The notes beneath the pieces are model-generated. The model made no database searches. It was given only the letters and a program-made list of their open reading frames with translations, and was not told the DNA's origin. The position numbers and the translations under genes were made by a program. Of a DNA stretch of 64,000 nucleotides, positions 9,801 through 16,907 are shown in pieces; within the stretch, counting starts at the first letter, position 1; each line of letters begins with the position of its first letter. Source of the stretch: Flavobacterium cupriresistens (lineage in GTDB: Bacteria > Bacteroidota > Bacteroidia > Flavobacteriales > Flavobacteriaceae); assembly GCF_020911925.1 (NCBI RefSeq), contig NZ_CP087134.1, forward strand, positions 4,650,001 through 4,714,000. The letters run 5' to 3'.

Positions 9801-11354
9801 CAAACTGCGCTCCAGACAAATCCCCACAAGGGTATCTGCCTCAACACCCTTTTCTTTTAAATAATGTCCTAATTGATTGGACTTTTCATTTACTTCTTTA
9901 TAACTTAATTCTTCTCCTTCATAAACCACCGCAGTGGCATCAGGAGTTTTTTTAACCTGCTCTTCAAATAAATCAACTATAGTTTTATCCTTTGGATATT
10001 CAACCGTGATGTTATTGAAAACATCCAATAACTGATACTCTTCCTGTTTGGTAAGAATAGACAGATCAGCAACAGATTGATCTAATCCAAACTCAAACTG
10101 TCTTATAATATGAAGTAGTCTTGTAACGAGTACTTCTATTTCATTACTATTAAAATATTCTTTTTGATAGTCGACATTTAATTCCATAGGAAGATCTTGC
10201 CCATAATCACACCATCGAATAGACAGCGGATATTCAACCAAGCTACTGGATAAATGTTTTATCTCTATACTAAGATCCGGAGATAATGATTTTGGAAAAG
10301 GAAGAGGCTCATAGTTTACTGCCACATCAAAAACCTGCAATCGGTTTTCTGACAATAATTTTAAAGATCTGTTCAAAAACGAAATAGGATACAAACGATG
10401 TCTGTAATCATTTCGTTGCGTTTGACTAATCTCTGACAGAAGATCTGACAAGACTTGATCTTTAGCGTAATTTCCTTTATAAGGAAGCATTCCGGCAAAC
10501 ATTCCTAATGTTTTTCTTTCCTGTCTTCCTACTCTATTGTGAATAGGGATTCCAAAACTAAAACTTTCCTCATCTGTTGTTTTTCCGAAATACAACAACA
10601 AGGCTGCTATCGTAAGTTGTGGGATATTTGCCTTTGTTGACTCTGACAAACGATTAAACAATGCTTTATCTGAGTGTGAAACAGTAAGTGAAAATCGCCC
10701 ACCTCCTACTTCGTTTATGTATTTTTTATTTACTGTTTTTTTAGGAACAGCGTTATATTTTTCTTCCCAATAAATCTTGTCTTTACTACATTGTTCTGAA
10801 TTAATATACTCAAAACTTTTTTGTGTAGCATCAAGATAAGAAGGATACTGTACCTCAGATCCTTCTTCTCCCTTTATAAAATTTTCATATTGATTAATTA
10901 CGTAATCAACTTTTATTGCAAAACCAAATCCATCTGTTATTAAATGATGAAAACAAACAAACCACCAATATTCATCTTTTCCAATTTTGATTAGTGTGTA
11001 CTTATATAATTTTTCTTCTTTTAAGTCAAAAGCAATGTTAAACTGGTTTTGCATCCATTCGCTTGCCTTTTTTCTTGGCTCCAATTCTGACGAAAAATCC
11101 AATTCATCGATAAAAACTTTCTTTGGAAAATCACTAATATAAAATGCCGGTTCATTTTCTGTAAAATCAAATTTGATATTAAAAACATCAAAAACATCAG
11201 ACAAACCTTCTATTACTTGCTTAAATTGAGAGACATCAAAAGACCCTTTAAAAATTGTATAACCACCAATATTATATAATGGACTTTCCGGATTCATCAA
11301 TTGCCCGTAATAGACTTCTTGCTGTGCTATATGTAATTTTGATTTTATATTCAT
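1..11354 (-). CDS. Multimodular non-ribosomal peptide synthetase (3' part beyond the left edge)
   Basis: The minus-strand frame is open from ATG 11354 to the window edge (3,784 full codons), so the protein is incomplete at its C-terminus. Domain order is C1-A1-T1-C2-A2-T2-C3-A3-T3-C4-A4(partial). C motifs are HHLITDG (residue 136), HHLISDF (1216), HHIASDG (2261) and HHIASDG (3314). Carrier motifs LGGHSL have the phosphopantetheine Ser at 994, 2077 and 3132. A-domain cores TSGSTGxPKG and GRKDNQVKIRGYR are visible. Reading the ten-residue code against PheA gives DAEHVGEVT(K) for A1 and DFWNIGMVH(K) for both A2 and A3, the established Thr code. No epimerase or thioesterase domain lies in this part. 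It starts with a C domain, so the first residue may be N-acylated (inference). ATG is 16 bp after the aminotransferase stop, so the two are probably co-transcribed. Confidence 0.96.
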   Translation of the reverse strand, partial: MNIKSKLHIAQQEVYYGQLMNPESPLYNIGGYTIFKGSFDVSQFKQVIEGLSDVFDVFNIKFDFTENEPAFYISDFPKKVFIDELDFSSELEPRKKASEWMQNQFNIAFDLKEEKLYKYTLIKIGKDEYWWFVCFHHLITDGFGFAIKVDYVINQYENFIKGEEGSEVQYPSYLDATQKSFEYINSEQCSKDKIYWEEKYNAVPKKTVNKKYINEVGGGRFSLTVSHSDKALFNRLSESTKANIPQLTIAALLLYFGKTTDEESFSFGIPIHNRVGRQERKTLGMFAGMLPYKGNYAKDQVLSDLLSEISQTQRNDYRHRLYPISFLNRSLKLLSENRLQVFDVAVNYEPLPFPKSLSPDLSIEIKHLSSSLVEYPLSIRWCDYGQDLPMELNVDYQKEYFNSNEIEVLVTRLLHIIRQFEFGLDQSVADLSILTKQEEYQLLDVFNNITVEYPKDKTIVDLFEEQVKKTPDATAVVYEGEELSYKEVNEKSNQLGHYLKEKGVEADTLVGICLERSLEMLVGILGILKSGAAYVPIDPDYPEDRIAHMVSDAGMELVLSSAASHKALRNPTGVNVVLLDRDWDLISGYAKENLSVEVAPSHLAYVIYTSGSTGRPKGVMIEHTNVVNLIFSQINTFSIDSSDVVLQFSNFVFDASVEQIFMALCSGSKLVLINKETILDTENLLDFIDNQDVTHFHTTPSMLSTLAVRTDLKSLRRVVVGGETCSKDLMEDWNKAYAFYNEYGPTETTVTSTISFYNKGSFGSKEISIGQPIGNTEIYILNTSLDLVPIGVIGELCIGGSGVARGYLNQDELTQEKFIRNPFVEGDRIYRTGDLVRWLADGNIEYIGRKDDQVKIRGYRIELGEIENVLSSLESVTQCCVLAREDAGGNKRLVAYVVSENKLDKTALQDQLKLSLPEYMVPMIWIGLDQMPLTSNGKLDKKALPNPDNSDLSTQEYVAPRTETEQQLATIWQNLLGIEKVGVYDNFFELGGHSLLAVQLISRLQKLDFHIEVKDIFAGPTIVSMSEKLSSLSLAYRVPTNGITVDSDVITPAMVPLADLSQSDLDSIMATVTGGISNIEDIYPLSPLQEGIHFHHLMSDPKEGDPYVLPSLLSFTDQSKRDSFIEALQFVVNRHDVLRSCILSSGLPVAVQVVLREAPLWIEHLELDHSKAVLPQLELLIAPGGYWMDVTKAPLLQLKSADDAQNGCYYLIVYQHHLISDFYGMEKIISEITTYLSGNGDSLGVPVLYRDFIGHTLHAQSVNDGASYFKSLLGTIEEPTYPFDLVNVLGDGRNIEESHIVLSKDLSKELRKLSVLHAISPAVLFHAAYGLVVAKCSNKDYAIFGSLFSGRLQGAVGAADSLGLFINTLPVIVTLKGGVSAYLNEVKVLLQDLLSYEQTPLSHIQDWSGIGNDKAFFSALLNYRHSTSSLSQDNQTNKFDSGITVLAGHERTNYPFTLSINDYGDDFSLNAQVDGSIGAKRILVYMENALTELLEGLKREELNINTLNILSKGEEHQLLDIFNNTAVEYPKDKTIVTLFEEQVKNTPDAIAVVYEGAKLSYKELNERSNQLGSYLREQGVAPDTLVGICVERGLEMLVGILGILKSGGAYVPIDPDYPEDRIAYMVGDAGINLVLSSAASHKVLEEYAAINVVLLDTDWNKISNYSTENLSVVVAPDHLAYVIYTSGSTGNPKGVLITHSNVVRLFKNESCLFDFGTHDVWTLFHSFCFDFSVWEMYGALLHGGRLVVVPKAVTKDAISFKELLITEGVTVLNQTPGSFYALQEAFLSENFDHAIRYVIFGGEALNPVYLQNWKALYPSCKMINMYGITETTVHVTYKELTSSDMLSSVSAIGSAIPTLGCYILDANLNLVPVGVIGELCVGGAGVARGYLNREELTQEKFITNPFVAEDRLYRSGDLGRWLADGSIEYIGRKDNQVKIRGYRIELGEIENALSLLESVTQCCVLAKEDTAGNKRLVGYVVLEGSLNKEVLQEQLKLSLPEYMVPMIWVELDKMPLTSNGKLDKKALPNPDNSALSTQEYVAPRTEIERQLAAIWQNLLGIEKVSVYDNFFELGGHSLLATRLVSMIRKELSTEVSIREVFESTTIAALGACVSAQSKGAELTLATVVVEDRPKRIPLSFSQERLWFLDQLQGSTEYHISIALRLEGELDVLILEQTLQTIVSRHEVLRTMLLSEDGLGYQEIISPEDWRLDQFEITNKGVLDSNLQDYLKIPFDLSKDYKLRSGLFDLGNQNYVLTCVFHHIASDGWSSGILVNEFTEIYNALQSGRTAVLPELTLQYSDYAIWQRKYLEGTVLKSQLTYWQEKLQGVATLSLPTDYARPSVQSTAGSNVSLVLDKELSASLRALCQKEGVTLFMLLLSAFKVLLSRYSGQDDICVGTPIANRTQSELEGMIGFFVNTLALRSDLGGNPSFSELLSRIKKTTLDGYDHQLVPFERVVEQVVTARDMSMTPLFQVMFVLQNTPEESGKLALENITLTSYEFDAVTSQFDLMLNVVEDNNSIALDINYCTALFDKVTIDYMLLHYQELLAGIVNDINQSIGSLLMLTAKEEDQLLNIFNNTAVDYPKDKTLVTLFEEQVKNTPDAIAVVYEGAKLSYKELNERSNQLGSYLREQGVEPDTLVGICVERGLEMLVGILGILKSGGAYVPIDPDYPEDRIAYMVGDAGINLVLSSAASHKVLEEYTDLNVVLLDTDWEKISGHSKENQDIVVSPDDLAYVIYTSGSTGNPKGVLITHSNVVRLFKNESCLFDFGTHDVWTLFHSFCFDFSVWEMYGALLHGGRLVVVPKAVTKDAISFKELLISEGVTVLNQTPGSFYALQEAFLSESFDHAIRYVIFGGEALNPVYLQNWKALYPSCKMINMYGITETTVHVTYKELTSSDMLSSVSAIGSAIPTLGCYILDANLNLVPVGVIGELCVGGAGVARGYLNREELTQEKFITNPFVAGDRLYRSGDLGRWLADGSIEYIGRKDNQVKIRGYRIELGEIENALSLLESVTQCCVLAKEDVSGNKRLVGYVVLEGSLNKEVLQEQLKLSLPEYMVPMIWVELDQMPLTSNGKLDKKALPNPDNSALSTQEYVAPRTEIERQLAAIWQNLLGIEKVSVYDNFFELGGHSLLATRLVSMIRKELSIELSIREVFQYTTISALGTHVSAQSKGVLLPVIVVEDRPERIPLSFSQERLWFLDQLQGSTEYHIPIALRLEGELNVSILEQTLQVIVSRHEVLRTILLSEDGLGYQEVISPEDWRLDQFETTNKGVLDNNLQEYLKIPFDLSKDYKLRSGLFDLGNQNYVLTCVFHHIASDGWSGGILVNEFMEIYNALQSGRAAVLPELVLQYSDYAIWQRKYLNEAALESELSYWEANLQGVATLSLPTDYARPSVQSTAGSNVSLVLDKELGDSLKSLCQKEGVTLFMLLLSAFKVLLSRYSGQDDICVGTPIANRTQSELEGVIGFFVNTLALRSDLGDNPSFRELLSRVKETTLGSYDHQLVPFEKVVGRVVTTRDRNTTPLFQVMFVLQNTPEGSGELALENVALSNYEFNTVTSQFDLTLNVSEVANCIALDLVYCTDLFDKATIDRMLMHYQELLVAVISDSTQPINSLSILTLQEEQQLLDIFNNTTAEYPKDKTLVDLFEEQVKKTPDAIAVVFEGEELSYKEVNEKSNQLGFYLREQGVEPDALVGICLERSLEMLVGILGILKSGAAYVPIDPDYPSDRIVYMLNDTGIKLMVSSEKCHKVLKNPVGINVLLLDRDWDLISGYAKENLSVEVAP

Positions 11355-11370
11355 TATAGTATTTAAAGGA

Positions 11371-12768
11371 TTAAACCAGAGCTTGTGATAAATTCTTTTC
11401 TTCACAAACAACAAAGGCCTCTTTCATTATTATTATGGCAGCGTCAACAATTTCTTTAGTTGTAATTAAAGGCGGAACTAATCGCAATACGTTGTTATAA
11501 TGACCTCCTACCTCAAACAATAATCCTCTGTGAAAACATTCTGTTCTAAACTCTTTCAAATACTCCGGGAAAGGTTTTTTAGAAGTTTTATTTTTTACAA
11601 ACTCTACCCCTATCATCATTCCTCTTCCACGTACTTCTCCTATAAACGGATGATCCAATGCCAACAAATTCAATTCCTCTTTCAAATAGTCCCCGATAAA
11701 GTTTGCGTAATCTTCAATTTTATATTTTTCTATAAAATCAAACGCCCCTCTGGCTGCAGCTATACTCACTTGATTACCTCTAAAAGTTCCAATATGTTCT
11801 GCCGTTTCCCAAGCCTCAATATCTCTTTTATAAATTAGTCCGGAAATTGGAAATCCTATTCCTCCAAAACCTTTTGAGAATGTAATTATATCCGGAACTG
11901 CTTTTGTATTCATGAATTCCAAAAATTTTCCTGTTCTGTAGAAACCACTTTGAATCTCATCAAAAATTACAATTACACCATGCTTATTTGCTATTTTTAC
12001 GATACGCTCCAAAAATCCTTTTCTTGGAACAATATTTCCACCTTCTCCTTGTATTGGTTCTAATATAATTGCAGCAGGAAGTGTTATACCGGAATGTCCT
12101 GTTTCCAAGATCCATTCAAAATGATTTGCACAATCATAATTACAAGTACTCTCTTCTTTATTAAATGGACAACGATAGCAATAACTATAGGGTACAAAAT
12201 GTACATTTGGAATAAGTGAGGATATTTTTTTTCTAAAAAAAGTATCCGAGGTCACCGCCAAAGCACCAGAAGTCATTCCGTGGTATCCACCTGAGAAAGC
12301 AATAATACCATCACGACCTGTTTTTATTTTCGCCAATTTTATTGCAGCTTCAACTGCATCAGAACCTGTTGGTCCACCAAAACTAACTTTGTAATCTTCA
12401 CGAATCTCTTCCGGTAAATTGTTTAATATTTTTTGAATTAAAAAAAGTTTGTTTTCTGTTGGAAAATCCAATGCATGAACTAATTCTTCCTGTTGTTCTT
12501 TAACATATTCCATTACAAAGGCATTACTGTGCCCTACATTTAATACGCCACAACCTCCAAAAAAATCAATAAATTGATTTCCGTCTACATCTTCTACAAT
12601 ACTACCTTTTGCACGTTTTAAAGCAATGGGCATTTTCTTAGGATATGAAACAACACTACCTTCAATGTTTTTCTGTAATTCTAATAAAACTTTTGATTTT
12701 TCTCCAGGTAATGAAGATGAAATGATTTTTGCCCCTTGAGACAAATGATAATCCTTAAGTAATTCCAT
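11371..12768 (-). CDS. Class III PLP aminotransferase, diaminobutyrate-2-oxoglutarate transaminase family
   Basis: 465 residues, full length for the family. PLP features are the GPTGSDAVEAA loop (about 132-142), SGGYHGM (159-165), FDEIQSG (269-275) and the Schiff-base Lys in TFSKGFGG (K299). The N-terminal YPKKMPIALKRAKG and the YCYRCPF insert (197-202) resemble enzymes that make L-2,4-diaminobutyrate from aspartate semialdehyde and glutamate. It is the gene directly 5' of the NRPS (16-bp gap), which suggests it supplies a building block, probably Dab. The alternative is another omega-amino acid or a tailoring role. Its own promoter is possible: two TATTTTTG words lie on the minus strand at 12901-12908 and 12920-12927. 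Confidence 0.78.
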   Translation of the reverse strand: MELLKDYHLSQGAKIISSSLPGEKSKVLLELQKNIEGSVVSYPKKMPIALKRAKGSIVEDVDGNQFIDFFGGCGVLNVGHSNAFVMEYVKEQQEELVHALDFPTENKLFLIQKILNNLPEEIREDYKVSFGGPTGSDAVEAAIKLAKIKTGRDGIIAFSGGYHGMTSGALAVTSDTFFRKKISSLIPNVHFVPYSYCYRCPFNKEESTCNYDCANHFEWILETGHSGITLPAAIILEPIQGEGGNIVPRKGFLERIVKIANKHGVIVIFDEIQSGFYRTGKFLEFMNTKAVPDIITFSKGFGGIGFPISGLIYKRDIEAWETAEHIGTFRGNQVSIAAARGAFDFIEKYKIEDYANFIGDYLKEELNLLALDHPFIGEVRGRGMMIGVEFVKNKTSKKPFPEYLKEFRTECFHRGLLFEVGGHYNNVLRLVPPLITTKEIVDAAIIIMKEAFVVCEEKNLSQALV

Positions 12769-12957
12769 AATAATAAGTGGTTGTAATAATGAGTGGTTGT
12801 ATTTAAATTATAAACATAGAATTACATCCAATGATCTGGTGAATCATTGAACTAATTCTAAAAAAATTAAAGAATGATTTTAAAAACGAAATAATTAATT
12901 CAAAAATAAAAGTATAGTCCAAAAATAAAGAGAAACAAATATTATTTAATTGTAATG

Positions 12958-14625
12958 TTATGCCAGAACCGAAGAAAATAAAATTTCCTGATCTACTATT
13001 TTGCCATAATTAAATTTTACTAATCGATCACAAAATTTATAATAAGCATCGTCATGTGTAATCGCAATTACGGTTTTTCCCTTACTCTTAAGCTCCGGAA
13101 TTATACTTTCATAAAAATATTTTCGGAACTCCGGATCTTGTTCAGCAGCCCATTCATCAAAAATAAAAATCTCTTTGTCTTCTAATAATGAATAGATCAA
13201 TGCCATCCTTTTCTTTTGACCGCTGGACAAATTTTGAAATATTTTATTATTCGCCACATCTACCCGAATCACTTCTTCCAGTTTCATTTTATTCAGAAGT
13301 TCTGTCAGGTTTTCATTAGACGGAAGCAAATCAAAACCATCATAATTTTCAGAAAACAAATAATTATCTGAAAAAATACATGATATCATATCTCTGTAAT
13401 CAGATCGATTCTCTCGATCAATAAGATTGGTATTGTTCAACAATATCTCACCTGATTTAGGTATGTAAAGTCCGGATAATAAGTTGATAAAAGTACTTTT
13501 TCCACTTCCGTTTCCTCCCGAAATAAAAATGACTTCGCCTTTCGTTATTTCCAGATTGATCGGTTGAAGTTCAAACGTAACTACACCGTTAGGATCAATG
13601 TGTTTATAACTCAAGTTTTTTATCACTAAATTTTCAAAAACAGGTAATGGATTAGTCGAACTTGTACTTAAATCCGAGTCTTTTATGCTTCCACTGGTAA
13701 TTTCATTAAATTCATTAATCCTGTCAAATGCAATTTTAAATCCAATAATGTTTTTCATAAGATTTATAAAAATAGTTATTGGCCCCATTAAAAATAGAAA
13801 AGCAACCATGAAACCGGAAATAACAATTTGATCTAACTCAAAAATCAAAGGCAGTACAAAAAGCACGACACCGATTATCACATAAAAAAAATACTGTCCT
13901 ATTAATTCATTTCCAAACGCTGCCAACTCAGCCTTAATGCTTAATTTGATTGCATTGTTACGATTTTTAACAATGTGATTAAAATAGATCGAATGACTTC
14001 TCTTACTACTCATCTTAATGCTATTAAAACCATGCAAAAAATCGTTATAATTAGCCATAAAACTATCATCAAGATCTCGTTCTTCAGTCATACTATTCTC
14101 AATGGCTTCATTTCTCTTAACATAAACTAAAGCTAAAGCTATAATAATAATTATCATCATTACAGCTCCTTTCGGATAAAGCCAAAACATATATCCTATC
14201 CCTGCAATTATCATGATTATTGCATTAAAAAAAACGATAAAAGATTCCGGTAACGCTTCTAATGTACCTACATCCTGCATCGCAGTTCTAACTCTTGCTT
14301 CTCCGATTCGCAAATAGGATTCATAATTACATAACCTAAGTTTGTCTATAATTTGAAGTACCATTTCTTTACCAAAATTCAAAGTAACCTTAATCATGTA
14401 CCTTTTAAAATAATAAGTCAGGACAAACGAAACAATAACTAAAACCAAATAAATCAACCAATCATAATCACTTAAAAACGGTAAAGGAGTACCGGCAACT
14501 TTATTACTGACAAGCATTAACAAACTACTACTCCACAATCCGTTTATTAAAGCAAATAATCCTAACAGTGGCAGGGCTACATTTAATTTTAATTTTAATA
14601 CTTTCAGCAAAGTTATTCTTTCCAA
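12958..14625 (-). CDS. SyrD/PvdE-type cyclic peptide export ABC transporter (fused permease-ATPase)
   Basis: 555 residues. About six hydrophobic segments fill the first 300 residues, followed by an ATPase domain with Walker A GGNGSGKST (about 370), signature LSSGQKKR (about 467) and Walker B ending IFDEWAAEQDPEFRKYFY (about 490). The DEWAAEQDPEFR form is characteristic of the COG4615 peptide exporters (SyrD, PvdE) rather than lipid flippases or MDR pumps. Location is the inner membrane. It lies first in the minus-strand cluster, 189 bp ahead of the aminotransferase, and probably exports the NRPS product or an intermediate. A minus-strand -7 element TATATTTG is present at 14676-14683. Confidence 0.88.
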   Translation of the reverse strand: MERITLLKVLKLKLNVALPLLGLFALINGLWSSSLLMLVSNKVAGTPLPFLSDYDWLIYLVLVIVSFVLTYYFKRYMIKVTLNFGKEMVLQIIDKLRLCNYESYLRIGEARVRTAMQDVGTLEALPESFIVFFNAIIMIIAGIGYMFWLYPKGAVMMIIIIIALALVYVKRNEAIENSMTEERDLDDSFMANYNDFLHGFNSIKMSSKRSHSIYFNHIVKNRNNAIKLSIKAELAAFGNELIGQYFFYVIIGVVLFVLPLIFELDQIVISGFMVAFLFLMGPITIFINLMKNIIGFKIAFDRINEFNEITSGSIKDSDLSTSSTNPLPVFENLVIKNLSYKHIDPNGVVTFELQPINLEITKGEVIFISGGNGSGKSTFINLLSGLYIPKSGEILLNNTNLIDRENRSDYRDMISCIFSDNYLFSENYDGFDLLPSNENLTELLNKMKLEEVIRVDVANNKIFQNLSSGQKKRMALIYSLLEDKEIFIFDEWAAEQDPEFRKYFYESIIPELKSKGKTVIAITHDDAYYKFCDRLVKFNYGKIVDQEILFSSVLA

Positions 14626-15283
14626 TGTTTGAATTTTAAATGGTTAATCTGGGTTTTATGCGATATTCCTGATCACAAATATATATCATAAAACAAGAAA
14701 AAACTCAATAAAAAACCAAAAAACCTACATGTTTTGACAATAATTAAAAAATAAAGCCAAAATACTAAATAATATTAATTATTAATAAAAAACAATCCGT
14801 ATTTAATTAATAAAATTGTTAATTAAAGCATATTTCATAATTTTTTTAACATAATAATTCTGATTAAAAATTATTTTTATACATAAAAAATTACAAATAA
14901 CACACTATTCTTACATATTTTTAAAAAATAACTCATAAATCCGCAACGAGAAACATAACAAACTCGCAATCAACAAAATGATTATTATTACCCAATATTT
15001 CTTTCTTTTTGACACATAAAACTTCCGATTTTTTTCATTCGTACGACTACTTAAAAATAGTTAACAATTACTAAATCTTAATGAATTTGGCTTTTACTTA
15101 AACCCTATTTTAATGCTATTGATCTTAGAATTGAAGTATTAAAAAAGTTGAAACATTGCAGGCAAAAAACTCGAACTTTTTACGACTATAACGTTTGTTT
15201 TAAACTAGCAAGTGTGACTATATTTCTAAAGATAATAATACAAATACTATATTTGCAAAACTCTCCACTAAAACATTCTTTTT
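14626..15283. promoter_or_regulatory. 658-bp AT-rich divergent intergenic region with two -7 elements
   Basis: This gap separates the minus-strand peptide cluster from the plus-strand PPTase. It has no credible ORF. TATATTTG occurs on the minus strand at 14676-14683, which would give a leader of about 45 nt to the exporter gene, and on the plus strand at 15248-15255 (next entry). The middle is strongly AT-rich with no clear repeat or hairpin. Confidence 0.5.
15223..15255 (+). promoter_or_regulatory. Predicted promoter of the PPTase gene
   Basis: Exact Bacteroidota -7 element TATATTTG at 15248-15255, with TTTC at 15223-15226 (21-bp gap) as a near match to the -33 TTTG. The start site would fall near 15262, about 22 nt before the TTG start. 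Confidence 0.55.
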
Positions 15284-15982
15284 TTGATACATCTTTTTTT
15301 TACAAGATTTGACAAACCAATTTCTTCTGATAATTGGTCCCGTTTACAAGAATATCTATCGCCGGAATTACGTAAAAAAAGTAATTCATACCGAAAATGG
15401 GAAGACCAACATGCGTTTGTCCTTGGAAGACTGCTGCTAATGGAATGTTTAAACGAAATAGGCATAAGTAAAAACGCCATACTTGATATAAAATACAACG
15501 AATTTGGAAAGCCTTTTTTAAATAACGATATTGATTTTAATATCTCTCATTCAGGTAATTTTGTGATTTGCGCCATTGCACAAAAAGCAAAATTAGGCAT
15601 TGACATTGAAGTGATAACTCCTATTGATTTTAAAGATTACAACTATATTTTGACAGCAGAAGAATGGCAAAAAATTCATCTGTCAGAAGATCCTCTGAAA
15701 TCCTTCTTCAGACTTTGGACTATGAAAGAGAGTTTGATCAAAGCAGTAGGAAACGGTCTGTCCATTCCATTATTAGATATCACTATACATAACAATAAAG
15801 TACTATACGATAACAAGTCATGGAATCTGACTGAGTTAGTCTTAAGCGAAAATAGCTGCGCCAGTGTAGCAACAACCATTGCACACCCAAATTTCGTTTT
15901 TTTTGAGGTTGATTATTCTACCGGTTTTAAAGAGAAGAAAATAATACAGACCAACATTAAGAAAATCGAGTCGCCATTTTAA
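15284..15982 (+). CDS. Sfp-type 4'-phosphopantetheinyl transferase
   Basis: 232 residues, usual length for Sfp-type enzymes. The magnesium/CoA motif LGIDIE lies near residues 104-109 and the second motif WTMKESLIKA near 145-154, with conserved Lys-Glu and a downstream Lys. It converts apo carrier domains to holo form using CoA, here probably the Ser 994/2077/3132 carriers of the adjacent NRPS. The start is TTG (or ATT at 15275): an in-frame stop lies at 15269 and the next ATG is 45 codons in, which would remove conserved N-terminal sequence. It is divergent from the exporter and convergent with the thioesterase. As the nearest PPTase it is the natural partner, though it might also serve other synthases. 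Confidence 0.9.
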   Translation: MIHLFFTRFDKPISSDNWSRLQEYLSPELRKKSNSYRKWEDQHAFVLGRLLLMECLNEIGISKNAILDIKYNEFGKPFLNNDIDFNISHSGNFVICAIAQKAKLGIDIEVITPIDFKDYNYILTAEEWQKIHLSEDPLKSFFRLWTMKESLIKAVGNGLSIPLLDITIHNNKVLYDNKSWNLTELVLSENSCASVATTIAHPNFVFFEVDYSTGFKEKKIIQTNIKKIESPF

Positions 15983-16097
15983 GCCACTAAAAACACAAAA
16001 CGCTCTAGAGCTATGTACTATTTAATTGTTTTTTTAGTTACCATTTTCAATAAAAAAACTTTTTTACAAGACCTGAATTATTTTAAAACAATTTTTT

Positions 16098-16129
16098 AAA
16101 AAAAAGCCACTTATTTTTCAATAAATGGC
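16098..16129 (-). terminator. Intrinsic terminator of the thioesterase gene
   Basis: On the minus strand GCCATTTATT, a GAAA loop and AATAAGTGGC form a stem that is followed by eight T. It sits 35 bp after the thioesterase stop. Confidence 0.65.
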
Positions 16130-16163
16130 ATTAGTGCTAAATCTTTTAAAGTACCATCAAATA

Positions 16164-16907
16164 TTAGTACGCATTTATTCTGGCACCATGAGCCATATGA
16201 GCTATTTTTTGTGCCATTACTTCCGGATGTTTAAGAATAAAAAAGTGATCACCTTCCAGTAACTCAAACGTACAAGGCGAAGATGTTTCATCTTTCCATG
16301 CTTTCATGTCGGTTAAAGTTGTTTTTTCTTCTCCTTCGCCGATTTCCTCTTTTCCCATGCAGATATGAATAGGAAAGGTAAACGGCTCCTCCATCACTTT
16401 AAAATTATAATCTTCAATAGCTTGAAAATCTGATTTCATTATGGGATAATACAACTCTAAAAGCTCTTTACATTCTAAGATCTCTTTTGGTAATCCTCCA
16501 ATTTTTTCAACTTCCTGCCAAAACTCCTCTTCTTGTAATAAAGATTTTTTATTAGTAAACCGATTAAAGCCCGGTGCTCCCCTACCGGTAAAGAAAAGAC
16601 ATGTTGGTTGTTTTAACCCCAGCAGAATTATTTTTTTTGCTAATTCGTATCCCAATAACGTTCCCATACTATGTCCATAAATCACATAACTGCAATCTTC
16701 GATAAGCGGAATAATTTGTTTGATAAGATCGTCTACTAATTCATCAACATCCACTAATAAATTCTCTTTAAAACGACCACCTCTTCCTGGTAATTCCAAG
16801 GTTACCCAATTTAAACTTTTAGGTATGTGTTTTTCAATACTGTTAAAACTATATTTATTACCTCCGGCAAAAGGAAGGGCAATAATTTTATTTCTATTAT
16901 CTTTCAT
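16164..16907 (-). CDS. Type II (editing) thioesterase
   Basis: 247-residue alpha/beta hydrolase. FAGGNKYSF near the N-terminus forms the oxyanion region, the nucleophile is Ser in YGHSMG (about residues 77-82) and the catalytic His is in EGDHFFI (about 218-224). These are hallmarks of stand-alone thioesterases that remove mis-loaded or stalled acyl groups from NRPS carrier domains. It is on the same strand as the NRPS cluster but separated by the plus-strand PPTase, so it needs its own promoter. A TATTTTTG -7 word lies on the minus strand at 16971-16978. It is cytoplasmic and part of the peptide cluster by context and family. Confidence 0.88.
   Translation of the reverse strand: MKDNRNKIIALPFAGGNKYSFNSIEKHIPKSLNWVTLELPGRGGRFKENLLVDVDELVDDLIKQIIPLIEDCSYVIYGHSMGTLLGYELAKKIILLGLKQPTCLFFTGRGAPGFNRFTNKKSLLQEEEFWQEVEKIGGLPKEILECKELLELYYPIMKSDFQAIEDYNFKVMEEPFTFPIHICMGKEEIGEGEEKTTLTDMKAWKDETSSPCTFELLEGDHFFILKHPEVMAQKIAHMAHGARINAY

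Noticed and set aside
3353..9955. Several plus-strand ORFs of 65-100 codons
   Set aside because: They are antisense to the continuous NRPS frame, recur at matching places in each module, and have no family features.
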